DNA of 39,262 nt from Sedimentisphaerales bacterium. Its GTDB lineage: Bacteria; Planctomycetota; Phycisphaerae; Sedimentisphaerales; SM23-30. The notes below the pieces were generated by a model that did not search any database, was not told where the DNA came from, and saw nothing but the letters and a program-made list of their open reading frames with translations. Location: the NCBI GenBank assembly GCA_016934515.1, contig JAFGSR010000204.1, forward strand, positions 1 through 39,262, in the 5' to 3' direction. The first letter of the stretch is position 1. The number at the start of each line of letters is the position of its first letter. Below are positions 31,759 to 39,262 of the stretch, piece after piece. The position numbers and the translations under genes are program-made.

Positions 31759-33819
31759 TTAACTCGTAGTTTTCTGTGGATCAATAGCTCCTAGGTCCCG
31801 ACGGAGGATTTTCAGGACGGCATTGGAGGCGTTAATGCGGACGTCCAGGTTTTCATCGGCCATCAGATTTTGCAGGACATTAAGGTCCGTTACATCTCCC
31901 CGGACAGAAAGAGCCTGACAGAGTTCGTTCTTTTGCTCTACATTGCCCTCAAAGGCGTAATGGAGCAGTCCGCCTTTTAACTGGGCCAGGGGTTTGATTT
32001 CCGGGGCGTGAACATAGAGGGTACTGAGAAGATATACCCGGGCTGTAGAGTTTACGGGTTCGTCGGCTGTTGCCTGCGAAAGTTTGGCCCTGGTTTCGCG
32101 AGTAATTTTTTTCTGCCAACGCAGGCCATAGGCAACCCCGCGACGAACATCGGCGTTTTCCGAATCCAGAAGTTCGGCAAGATATTTTTCATCTTTGAGA
32201 TCGCCGGAATTAGCAAGTATAAAACGGGCCATTTCCCGCAATCCGCTTTCCTGATCCTTATCGGTATTTCCCGCAATCCGTATTATCTCGTCATGGTGCT
32301 CGGAAAAACCGAGTTTACCCAAAGCCTCAGCAGCGTGGGTGCGATCTGGACCATTGCGGTCCAAAAGGGCGGCGCGGATTTTATTGATGTATTTGGTGTG
32401 CTCGGTCGTGCCTGGGCCGGCTTCCTGTGCGAGAACCCGCCAGACGCCAATGCGATACTTCGGTCCCGGATTTTTAGCAAGTTCATCCAGAAAACTTTCT
32501 CTGACGTCCTGGGGGTATCCGTTCCAGACGAGTTCCTCGGCGGCATGCACTTTGACCCATTCTTTTCCTTCACGCATTCCCTGACGAAGCAGGCTAAGCG
32601 CCCGGGCGTGCAGATCCTCGACACTCAAGGCCTGTGGTTGAAGCCGATCACGACCATCGGAAAGCCATTCGAGGTTGAAGCGGGCATAGCTGATTCTCCA
32701 GGGGGTGCCTCCGGCTTCGTATAAAACGCCGATGGTATTATCCGGTAATACCGTTAAACAGGAATAGCCTGAGTATCCTTTACTGACAGATTTAGAGATA
32801 GCCCAGCTTTTGCCTTCATCATAACTAATCCGCACTGTCAGGTTTTCTCGGCTCTTGGTGCTGCCGGGATTGGAAAACAAAATTCTGTTCTTGGCATAAC
32901 CTTCACTTATTTTGGTATATCGCAGAATACTCGCCTGGCAGCAGGGGGTAATTAACGTTTGGTCCTGGTATGGCTCAGACCAGGTTTTGCCGCTGTCGCT
33001 GCTCAGGGCAACTTTACGCGTATGCGGCGTGGTACAGTCTCTGATGTTATGAATGATCGTGCCATCAGCCAACTCCACAATCTGACTTTCATCCCCATAA
33101 CCGGCAACGTTTGAGCCGATATGCCAGGTCAAACCGTGATCGTCGCTATAACAGATATTGCTCGAGAAATTATCGTTTCCCTTGCCGGTTTCGAAGTGCC
33201 AACATGGGACTATGAATCTGCCGGTAGTGGTTTGGATGCTGACCCCGGGACCGGAACAAATACCGGCCCAGGTTTCAATGTGGGTCACCTGTTCGGTTAT
33301 ATCGACCGCGTCGGACCAGCTAGCGCCATCGTCGGTACTCTTGGTCCATAATTGCCTGACGGCGCCCGGAACACGCTGGACCTTGAACTCTTTGGGAAAA
33401 AGATTACAAAAGAGATAAATTGTGCCGTCGCTTTGATCGATCAGTGGGCAGGGATTCATAAGGGCTTGAGTACCCTCGTGCTTTATGATGATTTGCATGG
33501 GGCCCCAGGTCTGCCCGTTGTCAAAGCTGCGCTTCAGCACCATATCGGTGGGAGTCTGGTCTCCCCCTTCGCGTGCTTCGCAGAAGGCTAAAACGGTTCC
33601 TTTCTGCGTGGTGATCAGGCCGGGGATTCGATAGATATTTACGTTGTCCTGGCCGGAAATAAACACCTCGGTTTGTTGGAATAATGGTTCTGCTCGTGTC
33701 ATTTGGCAGGGGCTCCCTATAATAACCGTCACTAATAAAAGGATAAAGATACCTTGCTTGGAGGCGGTATTTTTGAACAGACCATGCCGGTTGATTGAGA
33801 TGGCTGAAACTTTTTGCAT
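31759..33819 (-). CDS. exo-alpha-sialidase-like BNR propeller with HEAT tail
   Basis: The protein has 686 residues. A signal peptide (about 1-43, cleavage after TRA) is followed by a GH33-type six-bladed propeller. The N-terminal YRIPGL (63-68) carries the first Arg of the sialate-binding triad; five Asp-box repeats (S-x-D-x-G-x-T/S-W) stand at 98-105, 161-168, 225-232, 273-280 and 332-339; the late GYSGYSCLTVLPDNTIGVLYE (348-368) supplies the Tyr/Glu pair. Residues about 395-680 switch to alpha-helical repeats (EALGKLGF, VRRGVAYGLRWQ, VRINASNAVLKIL) of HEAT type. Sialidases release terminal sialic acid; GH33-like propellers without activity also exist. It is the first gene of the operon with the two sulfatases and the maturase. 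SD AAGGAG lies six bases before the ATG and a good promoter precedes it. Confidence 0.85.
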   Translation of the reverse strand: MQKVSAISINRHGLFKNTASKQGIFILLLVTVIIGSPCQMTRAEPLFQQTEVFISGQDNVNIYRIPGLITTQKGTVLAFCEAREGGDQTPTDMVLKRSFDNGQTWGPMQIIIKHEGTQALMNPCPLIDQSDGTIYLFCNLFPKEFKVQRVPGAVRQLWTKSTDDGASWSDAVDITEQVTHIETWAGICSGPGVSIQTTTGRFIVPCWHFETGKGNDNFSSNICYSDDHGLTWHIGSNVAGYGDESQIVELADGTIIHNIRDCTTPHTRKVALSSDSGKTWSEPYQDQTLITPCCQASILRYTKISEGYAKNRILFSNPGSTKSRENLTVRISYDEGKSWAISKSVSKGYSGYSCLTVLPDNTIGVLYEAGGTPWRISYARFNLEWLSDGRDRLQPQALSVEDLHARALSLLRQGMREGKEWVKVHAAEELVWNGYPQDVRESFLDELAKNPGPKYRIGVWRVLAQEAGPGTTEHTKYINKIRAALLDRNGPDRTHAAEALGKLGFSEHHDEIIRIAGNTDKDQESGLREMARFILANSGDLKDEKYLAELLDSENADVRRGVAYGLRWQKKITRETRAKLSQATADEPVNSTARVYLLSTLYVHAPEIKPLAQLKGGLLHYAFEGNVEQKNELCQALSVRGDVTDLNVLQNLMADENLDVRINASNAVLKILRRDLGAIDPQKTTS

Positions 33820-33855
33820 GGTGGTCTCCTTTTCGAATTAAGTAACACCCAAAAT

Positions 33856-33884
33856 ATCATATCAGTTAAACGCTATGCTATCAA
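33856..33884 (-). promoter_or_regulatory. sigma-70-like promoter of sialidase-sulfatase operon
   Basis: On the minus strand TTGATA (33884-33879), a 17-base spacer, and TATGAT (33861-33856). The expected start near 33849 leaves about 30 bases of leader with AAGGAG before the ATG at 33819. Confidence 0.65.
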
Positions 33885-34020
33885 AAGCCAGTTCGTTTGT
33901 CACGGTTCATCTGGGAAATGCGGATTAATCCTCTATCCTTTACCACGGTTCCCTAAAGACCTTTATCAAGCACCCAATCTTTAAATTGTCTTTTTGCCTT
34001 TTTGCCTGAAAATAATTAGC

Positions 34021-34049
34021 TTGTTATTGCATATATGCATCTATATAAT
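34021..34049 (+). promoter_or_regulatory. sigma-70 promoter of RNA helicase gene
   Basis: TTGTTA (34021-34026), a 17-base spacer, and a consensus TATAAT (34044-34049). A perfect 12-bp palindrome tgcatatatgca (34028-34039) fills the spacer and could be an operator. Expected leader about 50 bases. Confidence 0.7.
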
Positions 34050-34104
34050 GCTAACTTCGTTTTTCTCGAAATAAAGTTGTATTCTTAAAAGGAAATATTC
34101 CTGA

Positions 34105-35649
34105 ATGTCTGATAAAGAACACTCTCAGCCGGAAACGACCGAAAAAAAATCGCAAAATCAAAATCACCGCACCGACGAACCTAAAGTAGTTGAGCCTACA
34201 AACCCCATTCCCCAGATCACTTTCGAACAACTACCCCAAATGCTCCGCGATGCTGCCACCCGCGTCGGATGGTCCAGCTTGCTCCCCGTTCAGGCCCGCG
34301 CCATTCCTTACCTCATGGCCGGACGTGACCTCATGGTCCAGTCCCGCACCGGCAGCGGAAAAACCGGCGCCTTCATTCTGCCCATTCTCCAAACCATCGA
34401 TCCGAATCAACATGCTCCCCAGGCTTTAATCCTGGTCCCCACTCGTGAACTCGCCCAGCAGGTTGCCCACGAAGCTGAAATCCTCGGCGGCAAAAAAATC
34501 CAGTCCATCGCTGTTTATGGTGGCGTCGGCTACCAAAAACAACTCGACGCTTTCAGAGACGGCGTCCAAATCGTCATCGGCACACCCGGACGCATCCTCG
34601 ATCACCTTATCAAAAGATCTCTAGATCTCAAAAAACTCAAAGTGCTCGTTTTTGATGAAGCCGACCGCATGTTGTCCATGGGTTTCTACCCCGATATGAA
34701 AAAAATCCATTCTTTCCTCCCTGCAAAACACGTCAATTCCTATATGTTTTCCGCCACCTTCCCCCATTACGTCATCCAACTGGCCGATCAGTTCCTCCAC
34801 CAGCCCGAAATCCTCAGCCTCAGCCACGATCATGTCCACGTGCTCGATACCGAACATTTGTATTATTATGTCCAGGCCATGGACAAAGACCGTGCCCTGA
34901 TCCGAATTATCGAAATGGAAAATCCCGAATCCGCCATCATCTTCTGCAACACCAAAGTCAAGGTTCATTACGTAAATACCGTGTTGCAACGCTTTGGCTA
35001 TGATTCCGCTGAAACCAGTGCTGATCTGATGCAGAACCAAAGAGAAAAGGTCATGACCAGGATGCGTGAAGGAAAACTCCGCTTCCTCGTCGCCACCGAC
35101 CTGGCCGCTCGCGGCATCGACATCCCCCAGCTCTCCCACGTATTCCAGTACGAACCACCGGAGGACCACGAAGCATACATTCATCGTGCCGGCAGAACCG
35201 GACGCGCCGGCGCTCTCGGAGTTGCTATCTCCCTGATTGCCGGAATGGAACAGCTCGAAATGCAACGCATCGCCAGACGTTTCAAAATCGACATGGTCGA
35301 AAGAACCGTGCCCACCGACGAAGATGTTCAGGAAATTGTCTCCCAGAGGCTCACCGCTCTGCTCGAAGCCAGATTACGCTCCTACGATTCCGTTCAGGTC
35401 GAAAGAATGGCCCGCTTTACCCCTCTGGCTAAATCCCTCGCCGAAAACGAGGACGAATCCGCACTGATAGCCATGTTACTCGACGATTATTACCAGTTGA
35501 CCCTGCATGGCCAACCCACTCCTACTGCCCCTGCTCCCGAATCCGAAAAAACTCCCCAAAAATCACAACATTCCAGAAATGGCCGTTCACAACATTCCGG
35601 AACCAGTCGGTCACAACGCGGCTCCTCTCGGAAACCTCGCAGACGATAA
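34105..35649 (+). CDS. DEAD-box ATP-dependent RNA helicase
   Basis: The protein has 514 residues. The complete DEAD-box core is visible: Q motif with Q63, Walker A ...RTGSGKT (81-87), PTRELAQQ, TPGR, DEAD (184-187), SAT (216-218), IIFCNTK, ATDLAARGID, and HRAGRTGR (360-366). The N-terminal 35 residues are polar and disordered; the C-terminus (about 480-514) is Ser/Arg-rich (SQRGSSRKPRRR), a likely RNA-binding tail. Such helicases (CsdA/RhlE/CshA) unwind structured mRNA and help ribosome assembly and RNA decay, often at low temperature. The neighbouring convergent cold-shock gene supports that role. The ATG at 34105 has AAGGA about 12 bases upstream. Its own terminator is not distinct; the hairpin at 35676 mainly serves the other strand. 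Confidence 0.95.
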   Translation: MSDKEHSQPETTEKKSQNQNHRTDEPKVVEPTNPIPQITFEQLPQMLRDAATRVGWSSLLPVQARAIPYLMAGRDLMVQSRTGSGKTGAFILPILQTIDPNQHAPQALILVPTRELAQQVAHEAEILGGKKIQSIAVYGGVGYQKQLDAFRDGVQIVIGTPGRILDHLIKRSLDLKKLKVLVFDEADRMLSMGFYPDMKKIHSFLPAKHVNSYMFSATFPHYVIQLADQFLHQPEILSLSHDHVHVLDTEHLYYYVQAMDKDRALIRIIEMENPESAIIFCNTKVKVHYVNTVLQRFGYDSAETSADLMQNQREKVMTRMREGKLRFLVATDLAARGIDIPQLSHVFQYEPPEDHEAYIHRAGRTGRAGALGVAISLIAGMEQLEMQRIARRFKIDMVERTVPTDEDVQEIVSQRLTALLEARLRSYDSVQVERMARFTPLAKSLAENEDESALIAMLLDDYYQLTLHGQPTPTAPAPESEKTPQKSQHSRNGRSQHSGTSRSQRGSSRKPRRR

Positions 35650-35675
35650 ACTTTTCCGAGTCTATAACAAAAAAA

Positions 35676-35703
35676 AGGCTCAACTTTTCTAATGGTTGAG
35701 CCT
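35676..35703 (-). terminator. Rho-independent terminator of cold-shock gene
   Basis: A perfect 9-bp stem aggctcaac/gttgagcct (35676-35684 and 35695-35703) with a 10-base loop. On the minus strand it is followed by a run of about eight U, so it ends the cold-shock transcript; the plus strand side lacks a U-run but the stem may also slow helicase transcripts. Confidence 0.85.
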
Positions 35704-35739
35704 AACTCAAAATTACATTCTTTTGCTTGTCAAATCGTT

Positions 35740-35943
35740 TTAACACGGCACTACATTAGTTGCTTCCGGACCTTTGCTGCCTTCGCCCGAAGTGTATTCG
35801 ACTTTCTGTCCTTCTTTTAATGTCCGAAAACCATCTGTTTCAATGTTGGAAAAGTGCACAAACAAATCCTGCCCACCTTCATCCGGAACAATAAATCCAA
35901 ATCCCTTTTTTTCATTAAACCACTTTACTATACCTGTTGCCAA
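35740..35943 (-). CDS. cold-shock protein, CspA family
   Basis: The protein has 67 residues and is a single OB-fold cold-shock domain. RNP1-like KGFGFIVPD and RNP2-like DLFVHFSNI carry the aromatic RNA-binding residues; the rest, [14 protein letters not shown] and [20 protein letters not shown], is typical. It melts structures in mRNA as an RNA chaperone. A strong terminator follows 36 bases after the stop. The leader is long or unassigned: a GAGGAGAG sits 14 bases before the ATG, which is further than usual, and caggc/gcctg arms (about 35957-35975) could form a structure near the ribosome site, as in cold-shock leaders (inference). It converges with the RNA helicase gene. Confidence 0.96.
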   Translation of the reverse strand: MATGIVKWFNEKKGFGFIVPDEGGQDLFVHFSNIETDGFRTLKEGQKVEYTSGEGSKGPEATNVVPC

Positions 35944-36381
35944 TTTTAACTCTCCTCAGGCCCGACTCAGGCCTGTCATACAACCACCCTCTTATGATAA
36001 GAAACAGCTATAAACCCTTGAGGGATAAAGATATATAGCCGTAAAATTCATATTACTTAGACAAGCCTGAGAATCATTCCCGAATAGACAAGGTAGATTC
36101 CGACCTGGAATTTTAACCTTAAACTACTAACAAAATGAGCCAAAATCCTCGTTTTTTGCCTCAAATCCAGCCAAAACTCATTTTGTCAAAGCAATCCCAA
36201 TTCCATACCACATCCTAACCGTACATTATCTAAATTAACCGATTCCGGTTTAGCAGGTCAAGTCAAAATTGGCGATTATATTAGATTGCTTTCACGAATT
36301 TCTGAACTCTTATTTAATATTATCGGTCTCCTCCGAATGATTCCTCACCGCCGATAGAACCGTGCCGAATTGCTGCCGATT
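35944..36381. other. AT-rich intergenic region upstream of cold-shock gene
   Basis: No gene is visible in 438 bases. It should hold the cold-shock promoter and leader and the 3' end of the gcvPA-gcvPB transcript. I cannot choose a convincing -35/-10 pair on the minus strand, and no U-tailed hairpin follows gcvPB. A caggc/gcctg hairpin near 35957-35975 and a C/T-rich run are the only structures noted. Confidence 0.45.
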
Positions 36382-37827
36382 TTAACAGCACGAAATATTC
36401 AAATTCCGCGCCGCCGCCGTCTCATCCAGACGACTCACCGGCGCACTCTGCGGGGCCGACTTCAACTTTTCCGGATCCTCCCGGGACAGACGATCAATCT
36501 CCCGCATCGCCTCGATAAATCCGTCCAGTGTCTCCTTGCTCTCGGTCTCCGTTGGCTCGATCATCAACGCCTCCTTAACAATCAACGGAAAATAAATTGT
36601 CGGCGGATGATAACCCATATCAATCAATCCCTTGGCCACATCCAAAGCACTGATTCCATTTTTCAACTGCCGCGTCGCGCTCAGCACGCATTCGTGCTTA
36701 CACACACCCGGATAAGGCACATCGTAATATCCCTCCAGCTTTTTCAGCACATAATTCGCGTTCAGCACCGCGTTTTCCGCCACCCGAATAAGCCCCTCCC
36801 TCCCCAGCATCAAAATATAAGCGTACGCCCGCAAAACAATCCCAAAATTTCCATAAAACGGCGCAATATATCCGATTGACTTTGGCCGGTCATATTCCAA
36901 CGCATAAGTCCCGTCGTCACGCTTGACCACCAGCGCCACCGGCAGATAATCCACCAGCTTGCCCACCACGCCCACCGGCCCGGATCCCGGTCCTCCGCCC
37001 CCGTGCGGCGTCGCAAACGTCTTGTGCAGATTCAAATGCACAATATCAAAACCGATATCGCCCGGACGACACTTGCCCAGAATCGCGTTCAAATTGGCAC
37101 CGTCATAATAAACCAGCCCGTCAATCCCGTGTATAATATCGCAAATCTCCTTGATGTGCGGATTGTACAGCCCCAGCGTGTTCGGACACGTCAACATCAG
37201 CCCCGCCACATCTTCCGTTGCCGCCGCCTTCAACGCCGCCATATCCATCACCCCCTCGGCATTACTCGGCACGCTCACCACTTCATAACCCGCTATCGCC
37301 GCACTAGCTGGATTCGTCCCGTGCGCACTGTCCGGAATCAGCACTTTTCTCTTGCGATTTCCCTTCTCCCGGTGATACGCCGCCATTATCACTATCCCCG
37401 TTAGCTCACCGTGCGATCCCGCCATCGGCTGCATCGTAAAGCCCGCCATCCCCGTTATCTCCCGCAGCAGCAGGTCCGTCTCGTACAGCACTCCCAACGC
37501 CCCCTGCGTCAACATACCCCCCATCCGCAACTGCGGCAGCAGCGGGTGCAAATTCGCAAATCCTTCATTCGACGCGATGACCTCGGTCATCTTCGGATTG
37601 TATTTCATCGTGCAAGAACCCAACGGATAAAAATTAGTGTCCACCCCAAAATTCCGCCGCGAAAGCTCCGTATAATGTCGCACCACATCCAGCTCGCTCA
37701 ACTCCGGTAATTCCGCTATGTTTTCCCGCAGGTAATTTCTGCGCAGATGAATCGAACTTTCCACATCACTTCTGCAGGGCCGAACACCTCGTCGATCAGC
37801 TACACTCTTCTCAAAAACCGTTTTCAT
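36382..37827 (-). CDS. gcvPB: glycine dehydrogenase (decarboxylating) subunit 2
   Basis: The protein has 481 residues. It is the PLP-binding half of the split P-protein of the glycine cleavage system, which decarboxylates glycine and passes the aminomethyl group to the lipoyl of GcvH. The Schiff-base lysine is K269 in HLNLHKTFATPHGGGGPGSGP; typical too are FYPLGSCTMKYNPK, AGSHGELTG, DSAHGTNPASA and YDGANLNAILG. The gene overlaps gcvPA by four bases (ATGA at 37824-37827), so the two subunits are translationally coupled. The C-terminal 25 residues are a loose Ala/Ser-rich tail ending in Cys-Cys. gcvT and gcvH are probably upstream, beyond the window edge. Confidence 0.97.
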   Translation of the reverse strand: MKTVFEKSVADRRGVRPCRSDVESSIHLRRNYLRENIAELPELSELDVVRHYTELSRRNFGVDTNFYPLGSCTMKYNPKMTEVIASNEGFANLHPLLPQLRMGGMLTQGALGVLYETDLLLREITGMAGFTMQPMAGSHGELTGIVIMAAYHREKGNRKRKVLIPDSAHGTNPASAAIAGYEVVSVPSNAEGVMDMAALKAAATEDVAGLMLTCPNTLGLYNPHIKEICDIIHGIDGLVYYDGANLNAILGKCRPGDIGFDIVHLNLHKTFATPHGGGGPGSGPVGVVGKLVDYLPVALVVKRDDGTYALEYDRPKSIGYIAPFYGNFGIVLRAYAYILMLGREGLIRVAENAVLNANYVLKKLEGYYDVPYPGVCKHECVLSATRQLKNGISALDVAKGLIDMGYHPPTIYFPLIVKEALMIEPTETESKETLDGFIEAMREIDRLSREDPEKLKSAPQSAPVSRLDETAAARNLNISCC

Positions 37828-39155
37828 AACACCGCCTCCAACGCTTCAGCCAACATGCCGATTTCCTGTTTCGTTCGTTTTTCCGTAACCGCTATCAACA
37901 TGGAATTTTCCATCCCTTTATAATACCGTCTCAGCGGAAACCCCGCCGCAAACCCTTTCTCGATCAACCTGCCCACCACATCCGCCGCATCGCACGGCAA
38001 ATCAACAACAAATTCATTGAAAAAATATTTCGCCTTGAAATGCATCTCCACCGACGGTATCGCCGTCAGCCTCTGGTAAGCATAAGACGTCTTATCCGCG
38101 CACAACTGAGCCACCTCCCGCAGCCCTCTCTTGCCCAGCAGCGACAGATACACCTGAGCCGTCAACGCACACAACGCCTCATTCGAACAGATATTCGACA
38201 TCGCCTTGTCCCGCCGGATGTGCTGCTCCCGCGCCTGCAGCGTCAACACATAACCCCGCCGACCCTGACGGTCCTCCGTCTTGCCCGCGATCCGACCCGG
38301 CATCTTCCGCACGTATTTCTCCCGCGTCGCCATAAACCCCAGATAAGGACCCCCAAACGACAAATCCATCCCCAGCGATTGCCCCTCACCCGTAACAATA
38401 TCCGCCCCCATCTCACCCGGACTCTTCAAAATCCCCAGCGAAATCGGATAACACGAAACCATCAACAACGCTCCCTTGTCGTGTGCCGCCTCGGCGATAT
38501 CACTGAAATCATCGATGCACCCGAAAAAGTTCGGATTCTGCAATATCACCCCCGCCGTCTCATCATCCAACGCCGCCAGTATCTCCTCCCGGTTCACCTG
38601 GCCGTTTTCGCAGTGGGTCTGCACCAGCTCAATTTTCAGATTCCGCGTGTACGACTCGATTATCACCCGGTAAATCGGATTCACACTGTCGTCGATAATC
38701 ACCTTGTTCCGCCGTGTAATCCGCAACGCCATCAGCATTGCTTCATACATTGCCGTCCCCCCGTCGTACAAACTCGCGTTCGCCGCCTCCATCTCCGTCA
38801 GCCGACAGATTGACGATTGATATTCATAAATCGCCTGCAGCGTCCCCTGCGACAGCTCCGGTTGATAAGGCGTATAAGCCGTGTAAAATTCACTCCGACC
38901 CACAATCGCCTTCACTGCCGCCGGGATAAAATGATCGTAAAAACCACCACCCATAAAACACGTCAGCCCCGTCGCGTTCTTGTCCGCCAGCTCCGCCAAC
39001 TGCTCTCGAACCACCTGCTCACTTTTCCCCGCCGGCAAATTAAACGATTTACACCGCAATTCCACCGGAATATCCGCGAACAGATCATCCATCGTCATCC
39101 CCAACTCGTCCAACATCTCCTGCTGCTGCTTCTTAGTATTCGCTATAAATGGCAT
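37824..39155 (-). CDS. gcvPA: glycine dehydrogenase (decarboxylating) subunit 1
   Basis: The protein has 443 residues, full length for the N-terminal half of the split P-protein. Landmarks are CFMGGGFYDHFIPAAVKAIVGRSEFYTAYTPYQPELSQGTLQAIYEYQS, NASLYDGGTAMYEA, GEGQSLGMDLSFGGPYLG and EQHIRRDKAMSNICSNEALCAL. It forms a heterotetramer with GcvPB. The start is the ATG at 39155 with AGGTGAG about five bases upstream. The 107 bases beyond it show no complete promoter, hairpin or gene, so the transcript may come from further upstream. Split P-proteins are usual in thermophiles, Firmicutes and many Planctomycetota; E. coli uses the fused form. Confidence 0.97.
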   Translation of the reverse strand: MPFIANTKKQQQEMLDELGMTMDDLFADIPVELRCKSFNLPAGKSEQVVREQLAELADKNATGLTCFMGGGFYDHFIPAAVKAIVGRSEFYTAYTPYQPELSQGTLQAIYEYQSSICRLTEMEAANASLYDGGTAMYEAMLMALRITRRNKVIIDDSVNPIYRVIIESYTRNLKIELVQTHCENGQVNREEILAALDDETAGVILQNPNFFGCIDDFSDIAEAAHDKGALLMVSCYPISLGILKSPGEMGADIVTGEGQSLGMDLSFGGPYLGFMATREKYVRKMPGRIAGKTEDRQGRRGYVLTLQAREQHIRRDKAMSNICSNEALCALTAQVYLSLLGKRGLREVAQLCADKTSYAYQRLTAIPSVEMHFKAKYFFNEFVVDLPCDAADVVGRLIEKGFAAGFPLRRYYKGMENSMLIAVTEKRTKQEIGMLAEALEAVL

Positions 39156-39262
39156 ATCTCACCTGTCTTAAATTGTTTTCTCTGTGTTCTCTGTACTACT
39201 AACCTGTAAAAACTGAAAATTTTATTAAGTTTTCTCTGCTCAACAAACACAAGCTATTGACA

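Noticed and set aside
39156..39262. Glycine riboswitch upstream of gcvPA
   Set aside because: The window ends 107 bases upstream and shows no recognisable aptamer; it cannot be judged here.

Overview
The window looks like chromosomal DNA of a free-living Gram-negative-type bacterium, most likely a member of the Planctomycetota (possibly Phycisphaerae). This is inferred from gene content, since no rRNA is present. The clues are Tat-exported sulfatases next to a sulfatase maturase, a sialidase fused to HEAT-like repeats, a membrane-anchored GAF/HlyD protein paired with a PqqD-M50-HlyD protease, and an unusual HTH-rich sigma-70 factor. Coding DNA is of moderate GC and the gaps are AT-rich. No tRNA, rRNA, CRISPR array, transposase or prophage gene was found.

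Layout. 1-6544: a MotA/ExbB-like membrane protein, then a GAF-TM-HlyD protein and a PqqD-M50-HlyD protein that form a tight pair. Copies of a short dispersed repeat lie on both sides of this block, and a REP-like palindrome cluster lies behind it. 6545-8559 (minus): an ECF sigma factor and its membrane anti-sigma factor. 8690-10164: purB, of a type resembling animal ADSL and probably leaderless. 10350-14447: a five-gene envelope operon (beta-barrel, FMN-binding-like protein, OB-fold lipoprotein, MacB/FtsX permease, LolD-type ATPase) that ends in a hairpin. 14498-18199: a small membrane protein, a strong terminator, a large structured leader, pyrE, and an exported beta-propeller glycosidase-like protein. 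18287-23972 (minus): a sugar-nucleotide epimerase, then ffh - unknown 109-aa gene - rpsP - trmD - rplS - yraN - tatD, a translation/secretion operon without rimM. 23973-26564: a long AT-rich control region and the HTH-rich sigma factor. 26644-27387: a methyltransferase. 27455-33884 (minus): sialidase-HEAT, two sulfatases and the anaerobic sulfatase-maturing radical SAM enzyme, a sulfated and possibly sialylated glycan degradation operon. 34021-35943: a DEAD-box RNA helicase convergent with a cold-shock protein. 36382-39155 (minus): gcvPA and gcvPB, the two-subunit glycine decarboxylase P-protein.

Functional picture. The window mixes housekeeping genes (purB, pyrE, ffh, rpsP, trmD, rplS, gcvP) with envelope and accessory modules. 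The least explained modules are the MotA-like/GAF-HlyD/PqqD-M50 group, the five-gene ABC operon, the three-HTH sigma factor with its operator-like upstream region, and the 94-nt inverted-repeat leader of pyrE. Promoter, terminator and domain assignments come from reading the sequence without database searches.
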